Shown here piece by piece: positions 45,315 through 53,458 of a DNA stretch of 64,000 nucleotides. The DNA is from Clostridiales bacterium VE202-21 (GTDB taxonomy: Bacteria > Bacillota > Clostridia > Lachnospirales > Lachnospiraceae), in NCBI GenBank assembly GCA_000509105.1, contig BAIF02000051.1:62001-126000 (forward strand). The letters run 5' to 3'. How positions within the stretch are numbered: the first letter of the stretch is position 1; each line of letters opens with the position of its first letter. A program made the translations under genes and the position numbers. Under the pieces are notes generated by a model. That model searched no databases. It was not told where the DNA came from and was given only the letters and a program-made list of their open reading frames with translations.

Positions 45315-45536
45315 ATGAAAACATTAAAGGAAATTCCGTGTGGGGAGACAGCCAGAGTGAAAAAACTGACTGGTGAAGGCCCGGTGAAGAGACGTATCAT
45401 GGATATGGGGATAACAAAAGGTGTAGATGTTTTTGTGAGAAAGGTAGCGCCTCTGGGCGACCCCGTGGAGATTACCGTCAGAGGATATGAGTTGTCTGTG
45501 CGCAAGGCAGATGCGGAAATGATTTTGGTGGAATAG
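45315..45536 (+). CDS. feoA: FeoA-family protein, second copy
   Basis: The 73-residue FeoA-like protein contains GETARVKKLTGEGPVKRRIMDMGITKGVDVFVRKVAPLGDP and ends SVRKADAEMILVE. It is diverged from the first copy; tandem FeoA genes are common in Clostridia and may act together. AAGGGAAGGAG precedes ATG 45315. It lies 20 bases after the first copy and 194 bases before feoB, with a repeat element between. Confidence 0.92.
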   Translation: MKTLKEIPCGETARVKKLTGEGPVKRRIMDMGITKGVDVFVRKVAPLGDPVEITVRGYELSVRKADAEMILVE

Positions 45537-45616
45537 ATTACAGCGGACATTTCTGCATCATTTTTTTATCTGTGAGTTAGTGAAGACTAATTGAATGCAG
45601 GCTTGAAGGATAAAAA

Positions 45617-45653
45617 ATACCCAAGGGGTACCCTGTAATTCATGCCCTGCGGG
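45617..45653 (-). repeat. Intergenic repeat family R3, copy 1 (inverted)
   Basis: Read on the minus strand, this 37-bp core matches the copy at 55647-55683 at 33 of 37 positions by hand alignment and begins CCCGCAGGGCATG. It lies between the second feoA and feoB, next to a small ATCGCAGT/ACTGCGAT hairpin. Confidence 0.75.
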
Positions 45654-45730
45654 AGGAATCGCAGTAAACTGCGATATAAGGTATACGATGTGTTAATTAG
45701 CTTGAATTGTTGTCAGGAGGAAAGGGTAAA

Positions 45731-47913
45731 ATGGCTATTAAAATTGCTTTGGCAGGAAATCCAAACTGCGGAAAAACGACATTGTTCAACGCTCTGACCG
45801 GTTCCAATCAGTTTGTAGGGAACTGGCCGGGGGTTACGGTTGAGAAAAAAGAAGGAAAACTAAAAGGGAATAAGGATGTTATCATCATGGACCTTCCGGG
45901 TATCTACTCCCTCTCACCGTACACACTGGAGGAAGTCGTTGCAAGAAATTATCTTATCAATGAAAAACCGGATGCAATATTGAATATTGTAGACGGTACA
46001 AATATCGAGAGAAACCTCTATCTGTCCACACAGCTCATGGAACTGGGAATACCGGTTGTCATGGCGGTAAACATGATGGATGTAGTCGAAAAGAGCGGAG
46101 ACAAGATACATATTGATAAGCTGAGCAAAAAACTGGGCTGCGAAGTTGTTGAAATCTCAGCGCTGAAGGGGAATGGAGTTACAAAGGCTGCAGAGAGGAC
46201 TGTGAAGATTGCAAAGAGCAGAAATGCAGCGCTGCCGGTTCACAAATTTACACCGGAGGTAGAAGATATACTGAATCTGGTGGAGAACAAAATAGGCAGC
46301 GGCGTTCCGGAGGAGCAGAAGAGGTTTTTCGCGATCAAACTTCTGGAGAAGGATGACAAGATTTCTTCCCAGATGAAGTTTGTACCCGATGTTAAGGAAG
46401 AGATCGATGCCATAGAAAAAGAGATGGATGATGATACCGAGAGTATTATTACAAATGAAAGATATGTTTATATTTCTTCTATTATAGATGAGTGCTATAC
46501 TAAGAGCAGCAGAGGAAAAATGACGGTTTCCGACAAGATCGACAGAATTGTTACAAACCGGTTTTTGGCGCTTCCGATCTTTGCGGTTGTCATGTTTGTT
46601 GTCTACTATGTGTCGGTCACAACGGTGGGCACCTGGGCTACGGACTGGGCAAATGATGGATTGTTCGGCGACGGATGGAGCCTGTTCGGGCTGGAAGTCC
46701 CCGGCATCCCGGTTCTGATTGAATCCGGACTGAATGCGATCGGCTGTGCGGCATGGCTGCAGGGGCTGATCCTGGATGGTATTGTAGCCGGTGTCGGTGC
46801 AGTGCTTGGATTCGTACCGCAGATGCTTGTACTGTTTATCTTCCTTGCTTTCCTGGAGGCATGCGGATATATGGCCAGAGTTGCATTTATCATGGACAGA
46901 ATCTTCCGCAAATTCGGACTTTCCGGAAAATCATTTATCCCAATGCTTATAGGCAGCGGGTGCGGCGTACCTGGAATTATGGCATCCCGTACGATTGAGA
47001 ATGACAGAGACCGCAAGATGACGATTATGACTACGACCTTTATTCCATGCGGTGCGAAACTGCCGATCGTGGCACTGATCGCAGGCGCTTTGTTCGGCGG
47101 AGCTGGTGGGTAGCGCCAAGCGCTTACTTCGTAGGAATTGCTGCGGTCATCTGTTCCGGGATTATTTTAAAGAAAACAAAAATGTTTGCAGGCGATCCGG
47201 CTCCGTTTGTTATGGAACTTCCGGCATATCATCTGCCAACCGTGGGAAATGTACTCCGCAGCATGTGGGAACGCGGCTGGTCCTTTATTAAAAAAGCAGG
47301 AACAATCATCCTGCTCTCCACGATCCTGGTATGGTTTACTTCTTACTTCGGATGGATCGATGGGCAGTTCAGAATGCTGGAGGATATAGAACTGGATCAC
47401 AGTATCCTGGCGGCAGTTGGCAACGGAATCGCTTGGATATTCACTCCGCTTGGATGGGGGGACTGGAGATCAGCGGTTGCAGCAATCACAGGCCTGGTAG
47501 CAAAGGAAAATGTAGTCGGTACATTCGGCATTCTATATGGCTTCGCGGAAGTCGCAGAGGAAGGCAACGAAATATGGGGATCACTTGCAGGAAGCATGAC
47601 TGCAGTTGCAGCCTATTCCTTCCTCGTATTCAACCTTCTGTGTGCACCATGCTTTGCGGCAATGGGCGCGATTAAGAGAGAAATGAACAACGCAAAATGG
47701 TTCTGGTTTGCAGTAGGGTATCAGACACTGCTCGCGTATGTAGTTGCACTTTGTGTATATCAGATCGGAACATTTATCACAGTGGGAACCTTCGGCGTTG
47801 GAGTTGTTGTGGCAATTATACTTGTAATTGGATTTGTTTATCTGTTAGTAAGGCCATATAAAGAGAGTAAAACGTTAAAAGTTAATACAAAGAATCTGGC
47901 AAGAGCCAAGTAG
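45731..47913 (+). CDS. feoB: Ferrous iron transporter FeoB, with one frameshift
   Basis: With one base restored near 47105 the protein has about 727 residues, the normal FeoB length. The N-terminal G domain shows GNPNCGKTTLFN (G1), the switch region NWPGVTVEKKEG, DLPGIYSL (G3) and AVNMMD (G4). The membrane part includes GSGCGVPGIMASR and, at the break, FGGA(W)WVAPSAYFVG, which is split between two frames. The first frame ends in a TAG at 47110-47112. The single missing base, most likely after GGAGC, again suggests a sequence error. ATG 45731 follows AGGAGG. It imports Fe(II). Confidence 0.94.
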
Positions 47914-47969
47914 CAAAGAATTCAGGAACCGGTATGCAGCCGGTTCCTGCAGGAAAGGAGGCAGCTTCT

Positions 47970-48110
47970 ATGGGAACACTTCTGGCGGGAGCTATCGTAG
48001 CAGGTGCGGTTGCACTTGTAATACGCGGCATGATACGGGATAAAAAGAATGGCAAATCTATTCAGTGCGGCGGTGACTGTAAACATTGCGGAGGTCATTG
48101 TGGAAAGTAA
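47970..48110 (+). CDS. FeoB-associated Cys-rich membrane protein
   Basis: This 46-residue protein has one N-terminal membrane segment (LLAGAIVAGAVALVIRG), a basic stretch and a Cys/His tail reading CGGDCKHCGGHCGK. Small proteins of this type regularly follow feoB in Firmicutes and may bind iron at the membrane face. GGAAAGGAGG precedes ATG 47970. It overlaps the next gene (Fur) by 11 bases. Confidence 0.9.
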   Translation: MGTLLAGAIVAGAVALVIRGMIRDKKNGKSIQCGGDCKHCGGHCGK

Positions 48111-48333
48111 AGAATTGATCATTGAGAAACTAAAAGAGAACGGATGCAGAATTACGAAGCAGCGTCTCGTGTTAATCGATATCATTCTGGAAAATGAATG
48201 TCAGAGCTGCAAGGAAATTTATTATAAAGCTGCCCAGATCGACCATAAGATTGGCGTGGCGACGGTATACAGAATGGTGAACGCCCTGGAAGAAATCGGG
48301 GCAATTAACCGGAAGCTGGTACTCACTCTCTAA
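48100..48333 (+). CDS. fur: Fur-family regulator, C-terminally truncated
   Basis: The 77-residue protein has only the winged-helix part of Fur: LKENGCRITKQRLVLIDIILENECQSCKEIYY and GVATVYRMVNALEEIGAINRK, then LVLTL and a stop. Full Fur proteins have 130-150 residues with a metal-binding dimerisation domain that is missing here. GTG 48100 behind GGAGG is the start; the ATG at 48049 lies inside the upstream gene. One alternative frame after INRK continues for about 18 codons (WYSLSKLRQEKRYGCLHT), but still gives no normal C-terminus. So this is a real truncation or a longer deletion, not merely one lost base. Confidence 0.8.
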   Translation: MESKELIIEKLKENGCRITKQRLVLIDIILENECQSCKEIYYKAAQIDHKIGVATVYRMVNALEEIGAINRKLVLTL

Positions 48334-48414
48334 GCTAAGACAGGAGAAAAGATACGGCTGCCTGCATACATGAATAAGACGCTTCTGCCTCTGCGGTATT
48401 ATTATATAAAGCAT

Positions 48415-48450
48415 AGCGCTTAATGAGAGATACTCCCACTAAGCGCTTTT
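48415..48450 (+). terminator. Intrinsic terminator after the feo operon
   Basis: AGCGCTTA pairs with TAAGCGCT across a 17-base loop, followed by TTT and A-rich sequence. Confidence 0.75.
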
Positions 48451-48493
48451 AAATTGGGATAAAAAGGAAAGGTATGATCAAAAAGAGGTGAAT

Positions 48494-48895
48494 ATGAAAA
48501 AGATTATCAATGGTATATTTATTGCACTGGGATTTTTGTTTGTCGGACTGGGGGTCGTGGGGATTATTCTTCCGCTTCTTCCGGCCACTCCATTTCTGAT
48601 ACTGGCGGCGGTCTGCTTTGCCAGGGGTTCGGAAAAGTTTCACAGATGGTTTCTGGGAACGGCAATGTACCAGAAATATGTAGAGCCTGCCGTAAACAAA
48701 AAAGAGATGGAGAGGGCGGCAAAGAAAAAAGCGCTCGGCACACTGTGCCTGATCTTTACAATCAGCTTTCTGATCGTGCCTGTATGGCAGGCAAAAGCGG
48801 TAATTCTTGCGGTCGCTCTGTTCCACATCTATTATTTTACATTTAAAATCAAGACGGCAAAGGGCGAGAACAGGGAGATCGCAGTAAATGAATAA
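48494..48895 (+). CDS. DUF454 (YbaN-like) membrane protein
   Basis: This 133-residue protein matches DUF454: an N-terminal segment GLGVVGIILPLLPATPFLILAA, then CFARGSEKFHRWFLGT and two further membrane segments. The role is unknown; it is an inner-membrane protein. AAAAGAGGTG precedes ATG 48494. It overlaps the next gene by 8 bases and begins a tight five-gene series running to 52822. Confidence 0.9.
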   Translation: MKKIINGIFIALGFLFVGLGVVGIILPLLPATPFLILAAVCFARGSEKFHRWFLGTAMYQKYVEPAVNKKEMERAAKKKALGTLCLIFTISFLIVPVWQAKAVILAVALFHIYYFTFKIKTAKGENREIAVNE

Positions 48896-49238
48896 TAAGA
48901 CAGATGTTGAGAAAAAGCGGAGACGGGAGATGGAGACGCTGGATACCATGATCTCCATTTACTGTCGGGGAAATCATCATACAAAAGACGAACTGTGTCC
49001 CGCATGCGGAAGGCTGAGGGAATATGCACTGTCTCGGACAGAAAAATGTCCGTTTATGGAGACTAAGACGTTCTGCAGCGCCTGTACGGTGCACTGTTAT
49101 GCACCAAAGATGCAGGAAAAGATCCATCTGGTTATGCGGTATGCGGGACCCAGAATGCTGCTGGTACACCCGGTACTGGCGGTTCGCCATGTGATGGTTA
49201 CAATGAAAGAAAAGCGAAAGGGAGCGGCACATAAATGA
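48888..49238 (+). CDS. Nitrous-oxide-stimulated promoter family protein (YgbA-like)
   Basis: The 116-residue protein has the YgbA family pattern: KKRRREMETLDTMISIYCRGNH, then C-P-A-C-G-R-L, CPF, CSACTVHCYAPKMQEKI and MRYAGPRMLLVHPVLAVRHV. The seven or so conserved Cys suggest an iron-sulfur or other metal site. E. coli ygbA is induced by nitric oxide and the protein aids recovery from it. Its placement here next to iron uptake and an ABC exporter fits metal/redox stress. It overlaps the genes on both sides. Confidence 0.9.
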   Translation: MNNKTDVEKKRRREMETLDTMISIYCRGNHHTKDELCPACGRLREYALSRTEKCPFMETKTFCSACTVHCYAPKMQEKIHLVMRYAGPRMLLVHPVLAVRHVMVTMKEKRKGAAHK

Positions 49239-49438
49239 AAAAGTATGGAGAGGTTTTGTTTTATATTGTAACAGTGATTATGGTTCTTTCCGGATTTTTT
49301 ATCCATCCCCTGGGAGGCGTGATAGCGGTGAAAATCTTACATAAGATGTCAGGGCTTGTATTCTGTATCTTCCTGATCGGTCATATCACGCGTTATGGGA
49401 GAAGAATCAGAAAGGGGAAAAGAGCACATGTTTCATAA
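49235..49438 (+). CDS. Small two-helix membrane protein
   Basis: The 67-residue protein has two hydrophobic segments (EVLFYIVTVIMVLSGFFI and KMSGLVFCIFLIGHITRY) with His residues at HPLGG, LHKM and GHIT, and a basic C-terminus. The His spacing recalls half of a b-type cytochrome/DUF4405 four-helix bundle, but homology cannot be shown. It overlaps the YgbA-like gene by ATGA and the ABC transporter gene by 11 bases, so it is surely part of that operon. Confidence 0.7.
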   Translation: MKKYGEVLFYIVTVIMVLSGFFIHPLGGVIAVKILHKMSGLVFCIFLIGHITRYGRRIRKGKRAHVS

Positions 49439-51161
49439 ACGGTTATTAAAAGAGTTTCGGGATAATCGAAAATATGTCGCCGGCATGGTAGCCACACAGT
49501 GGGGCATCCTGCTTGCGAATGTAATTCTTATGCTGGCAGCGGCTGATTTTATAGGTGAAATGAGGGCGGCCAGCCTGGAGACTGCCAGAATTCTGAGGAT
49601 TCTATTGATTCTGGCAGCAGTGCTTCTGGTCAGGGGGAGCATGAATTCTCTGAACAGCAGGTTTTCGTTTCGGGCTTCCACGGAAGTCAAGCGCCGCCTC
49701 CGGGAGAAAGTTTATGCAAAGCTAATGGAACTGGGCGGCAGGTACAGAGATACGGTTGCAACCTCTGAGGCAGTCCAGATCAGTACGGAAGGCGTGGATC
49801 AGCTGGAGATCTATTTTGGGAAGTATGTGCCGCAATTCTTTTACAGCCTGCTGGCCCCGCTGACCCTGTTCGTGATTGTGGGGACTATGAACATGAAAGT
49901 GGCAGCTGTCCTGCTACTTTGTGTGCCGCTGATTCCACTTTCCATCGTGGCAGTGCAAAAATTTGCAAAAAAAATGCTGAACCGCTACTGGGGGACATAC
50001 ACGGAACTGGGGGATTCTTTTCTGGAAAACCTCCAGGGGCTGACTACCCTGAAGATCTATCAGGCGGATGCCAGATATGCCAGAAAAATGGATGAGGAAG
50101 CAGAAAAGTTCAGGAAGATCACCATGCGCGTGCTGATTATGCAGCTGAATTCGATCAGTGTTATGGATCTGGTCGCATACGGGGGCACCGCAGCGGGAAT
50201 CATTCTGGGCATTCTGGAATTTGGAAAAGGAAGGATCAGCCTGGAGGAGTGTTTCTTCATGATCATGATTTCGGCAGAGTTTTTCCTGCCCCTGCGCCTT
50301 CTGGGATCTTTTTTCCACATAGCCATGAACGGAAACGCAGCGGCAGATAAGATTTTCCGGCTTCTGGATGCACCTGTGCCGCAGAAGGGGACAGTCTGTC
50401 AGACAGAAGGAAATGAGGTCTGCTTTCAGGATGTATCCTTTGGCTACGATGAGGAAAAGCAGGTGCTAAAGGACGTCAGTTTTAAAGTGCCTCAGAAGGG
50501 ATTCACAGCGCTGGCAGGCGAATCCGGATGCGGAAAGAGCACCATCGCATCTCTGCTGATGCAGGATCACGTGACATATAAGGGAGATATAACCGTCGGC
50601 GGCGTCAGCATCCGAGATCTGGCTGAGGAGACGCTTTACAGCAAGATTACCAGGATCCGGCATGACAGTTATCTGTTCAAGGGCACCGTCATGGAGAACC
50701 TGCGGATGGGCAGGGAAGACGCATCGGAGGCAGAGATGCTGGATGTGCTCAGACAGGTCGACCTGTATGAAACTGTGATGGAAAAAGGCGGACTTTCTAT
50801 GCAGCTGGATGAGAAGGCATCGAATCTGTCCGGCGGCCAGAAACAGCGCCTCGCTCTGGCGCGCGCCATACTGCACGACAGCGATATCTATATTTTTGAT
50901 GAAGCGACGTCCAACATTGATGCAGAAAGCGAGAACCAGATCATGAAGGTTATTCACGGGCTTGCGGGGACGAAAACAGTATTTTTAATTTCCCACAGGC
51001 TGGCAAATGTGGCTGGCGCTGACCAGATTCTGATGATCAGGGGTGGCCGGATTGCGGAGCAGGGCACCCATGCAGAGCTGATGAAAATGCAGGGAGACTA
51101 TGCAAGGCTTTATACAGGCCAGAAAGAACTGGAAAAATATACAGGAGAGGGGGCGGCATAA
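49428..51161 (+). CDS. ABC exporter half-transporter (CydD-like)
   Basis: The 577-residue protein has six membrane segments (residues 1-310) and an ABC ATPase domain with Walker A GESGCGKST, signature LSGGQKQRLALARAI and Walker B DIYIFDEATS. The pairing with a second half-transporter encoded at once downstream, and the sequence style, resemble CydDC (export of thiols for cytochrome assembly) and related heterodimeric exporters. The substrate is unknown. Start ATG 49428 follows AAAGGGGAAAAG. Its stop overlaps the next start by one base. Confidence 0.9.
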   Translation: MFHKRLLKEFRDNRKYVAGMVATQWGILLANVILMLAAADFIGEMRAASLETARILRILLILAAVLLVRGSMNSLNSRFSFRASTEVKRRLREKVYAKLMELGGRYRDTVATSEAVQISTEGVDQLEIYFGKYVPQFFYSLLAPLTLFVIVGTMNMKVAAVLLLCVPLIPLSIVAVQKFAKKMLNRYWGTYTELGDSFLENLQGLTTLKIYQADARYARKMDEEAEKFRKITMRVLIMQLNSISVMDLVAYGGTAAGIILGILEFGKGRISLEECFFMIMISAEFFLPLRLLGSFFHIAMNGNAAADKIFRLLDAPVPQKGTVCQTEGNEVCFQDVSFGYDEEKQVLKDVSFKVPQKGFTALAGESGCGKSTIASLLMQDHVTYKGDITVGGVSIRDLAEETLYSKITRIRHDSYLFKGTVMENLRMGREDASEAEMLDVLRQVDLYETVMEKGGLSMQLDEKASNLSGGQKQRLALARAILHDSDIYIFDEATSNIDAESENQIMKVIHGLAGTKTVFLISHRLANVAGADQILMIRGGRIAEQGTHAELMKMQGDYARLYTGQKELEKYTGEGAA

Positions 51162-52822
51162 TGGGACATAAAGAAGAAAAAACAAGGAGTTCATTCCGGG
51201 TGATGGCCGGGCTGATCGGGATGGTAAAACCGCTTTTGGGCCTTATGGCGCTGGCGGTCCTTATGGGATGCGTAGGAAATCTCGCCGCCACATTCCTGAC
51301 CGTTTTTGGTGGATACGGCCTGATGTCCGCGGCGGGGCTTTACGATGGGCAACCATTTTATATGATCGCAGCCGCATTGATTATATTCGCTGTATTCAGA
51401 GGAATTCTGCGCTATGCGGAGCAGTCATGCAATCATTACATCGCCTTTAAACTGCTGGCTAGAATCCGCCATAAGGTTTTTGCATCCCTTAGAAGGCTGG
51501 CGCCGGCGAAACTGGACGGTACTGGGAAGGGAAACTTGATTTCTATTATTACCAGCGATATTGAACTGCTGGAGGTGTTTTATGCCCATACCATCTCACC
51601 GGCTGCCATTGCGGTGATTACATCGGTCTTCATGACCATATTCATCGGGCTGCAGCATCCTGCCGCAGGCGCGCTTGCTCTCGTGTCCTATGTGGCAGTG
51701 GGGGGAGTAATCCCCCTGCTAAACGGGAAAAAAGGAAAAGAAAGCGGACAGAAGTACCGGGATTCTTTTGGTGAGCTGAACACTGCCGTGCTGGATAATC
51801 TTTACGGATTGGAAGAGCTGCTGCAGTATGGACAGACCGGGAAGCGCATGGAGAAGATGGCGGAGCAGACAGAAGAACTGGAAAAGACCAGTAACGGGCT
51901 GAAAAAAGATGAAAACGTGCAGCGGATTTCCACAGATACGGTGATTCTTGCCGCCGGGATTCTGATGCTGGTTCTCTGCGGCGTTCTTAACCGCGGAGGC
52001 GAAATGGAGTTTCACCAGGGTGTAACAGCAGTCATTGCTATGATGAGTTCCTTTGGTCCTACGGCGGCACTTTCTGCGTTGTCAAATAACCTGAACCATA
52101 CACTTGCAAGCGGAAACCGCGTTCTCAATATCCTGGAGGAGAAGCCTGCCGTAGAAGATGTGATAGCCGGCGCAGAGTTGGAAGAAGGCGCCGTTGGCTG
52201 CCGTGATATCAGTTTCCGGTATCAGGAGGAGCAGGATGGCGTGCTGGAGAACTTTAACGCTGATTTTGAACCTGGAAAAATCCATGGAATATTCGGAAAA
52301 AGCGGTTGCGGGAAGTCTACCCTGCTGAAGCTGATGATGCGCTTTTACGAGACGGATCAGGGGAAGATCACCTATGGAACTGAAAACGTGAACAACATCC
52401 GGACGGATTCCCTGCGCTGCGGCATGTCCTATGTGACACAGGAAACATTTCTGTTTCACGATACGATTGAAAATAATATCAAGATTGCGGATGAGAATGC
52501 CACCAGGCAGGAAGTGGAGGAGGCGGCAAAGAAGGCGTCCATCCATGAATTTATCATGTCGCTGCCCCATGGGTATGACAGCAGGCTGACAGAGCTTGGA
52601 GACTGTATATCCGGCGGGGAAAAGCAGCGGATCGGGATTGCCAGGGCTTTTCTTCATAAAAGCCGGATGATACTGCTGGATGAACCGACCAGCAACATTG
52701 ACAGCCTGAATGAAGGCATCATACTGAAAAGCCTGAAAAAAGAGAAAGAAGGGAAAACAATTCTGCTTGTTTCTCATAGAAAATCTACAATGGGGATTGC
52801 TGACAAAGTAGTGCAGATGTAG
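51161..52822 (+). CDS. ABC exporter half-transporter (CydC-like)
   Basis: The 553-residue protein has six membrane segments and an ABC domain: Walker A GKSGCGKST, signature ISGGEKQRIGIARAF, and Walker B MILLDEPTSN. It probably forms a heterodimer with the preceding protein. Both Walker B Glu residues are present, so neither ATPase site is clearly degenerate. AGGAGAGGGGGCGGC precedes ATG 51161. It ends the operon that began at 48494. Confidence 0.9.
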   Translation: MGHKEEKTRSSFRVMAGLIGMVKPLLGLMALAVLMGCVGNLAATFLTVFGGYGLMSAAGLYDGQPFYMIAAALIIFAVFRGILRYAEQSCNHYIAFKLLARIRHKVFASLRRLAPAKLDGTGKGNLISIITSDIELLEVFYAHTISPAAIAVITSVFMTIFIGLQHPAAGALALVSYVAVGGVIPLLNGKKGKESGQKYRDSFGELNTAVLDNLYGLEELLQYGQTGKRMEKMAEQTEELEKTSNGLKKDENVQRISTDTVILAAGILMLVLCGVLNRGGEMEFHQGVTAVIAMMSSFGPTAALSALSNNLNHTLASGNRVLNILEEKPAVEDVIAGAELEEGAVGCRDISFRYQEEQDGVLENFNADFEPGKIHGIFGKSGCGKSTLLKLMMRFYETDQGKITYGTENVNNIRTDSLRCGMSYVTQETFLFHDTIENNIKIADENATRQEVEEAAKKASIHEFIMSLPHGYDSRLTELGDCISGGEKQRIGIARAFLHKSRMILLDEPTSNIDSLNEGIILKSLKKEKEGKTILLVSHRKSTMGIADKVVQM

Positions 52823-52935
52823 GAAATGATAAAATTTCTCAACAACGATGGTTAGCTTTGACTAGCCGGAAAATCCGTTGTTATGATGGTTAAGAAGGCA
52901 GGGACAGGCGTTTTTCAGATAGGAGTGGTGGAAAA

Positions 52936-53016
52936 ATGAAACAGCATAAATTTTGGGCGTGGGCCGCGGTCTTTTGTTTTGCGATGGTGTTCTATACCGG
53001 ATACAAGCATAAGTAA
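52936..53016 (+). CDS. 26-residue membrane miniprotein
   Basis: A 26-codon gene begins at ATG 52936 behind AGGAGTGGTGG and ends at TAA 53016. The product reads MKQHKFWAWAAVFCFAMVFY then TGYKHK: a positive N-terminus, one hydrophobic helix and a positive tail. A good ribosome site, membrane-protein composition and placement next to the DUF6110 and P-type ATPase genes support it. It is too short for standard gene finders. I believe similar miniproteins sit at the same place in related genomes, but cannot check. Confidence 0.65.
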   Translation: MKQHKFWAWAAVFCFAMVFYTGYKHK

Positions 53017-53058
53017 ATAACCTATTAAAACAAATATAGTACAAGGAGGAACATAAGA

Positions 53059-53343
53059 ATGGATATTTTTAAACTAAAGAGAATCGGTATTTTTGCAGGA
53101 GGTGTTTTATTTGGTACGGCAGGAGTAAAAGTGCTTTCAAGCAAAGATGCAAAAAAGGTTTACACAAACTGTACGGCAGCCGTACTGCGCGCAAAGGAAT
53201 GTGCTATGAAGACTGCTACGACGGTACAGGAGAATGCAGAGGATATTCTGGCAGAGGCAAAACAGATCAATGAAGAACGTGCGGAAAAAGACGCAGTGCA
53301 GACGGAAGAGATGTCTTCAGATGAAGCTTCAGCCGAGGCATAG
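53059..53343 (+). CDS. DUF6110 family protein
   Basis: The 94-residue protein has a short hydrophobic N-terminus (IGIFAGGVLFGTAGVKVL) and a soluble, Glu/Ala-rich helical remainder containing SKDAKKVYTNCTAAVLRAKECAMK. This is the DUF6110 pattern, commonly found before heavy-metal P-type ATPases in Clostridia. The role is unknown; a membrane-tethered accessory of the ATPase is inference. AAGGAGG precedes ATG 53059. Confidence 0.85.
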   Translation: MDIFKLKRIGIFAGGVLFGTAGVKVLSSKDAKKVYTNCTAAVLRAKECAMKTATTVQENAEDILAEAKQINEERAEKDAVQTEEMSSDEASAEA

Positions 53344-53458
53344 GGAACTCTGTTAGTAAAAATAGGTGAGGCGAAGACGGGGCTGGGCAGATGCGACAGC
53401 CCCGTTTTACTGCAATGCCGAGGGGAGAACACTCTGGAAATATATGGGAGGTGTTACA

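Noticed and set aside
45340-47920. Fused FeoA-FeoB reading
   Set aside because: A stop codon, a spacer of 194 bases with repeat R3, and a separate ribosome site split the second feoA from feoB.
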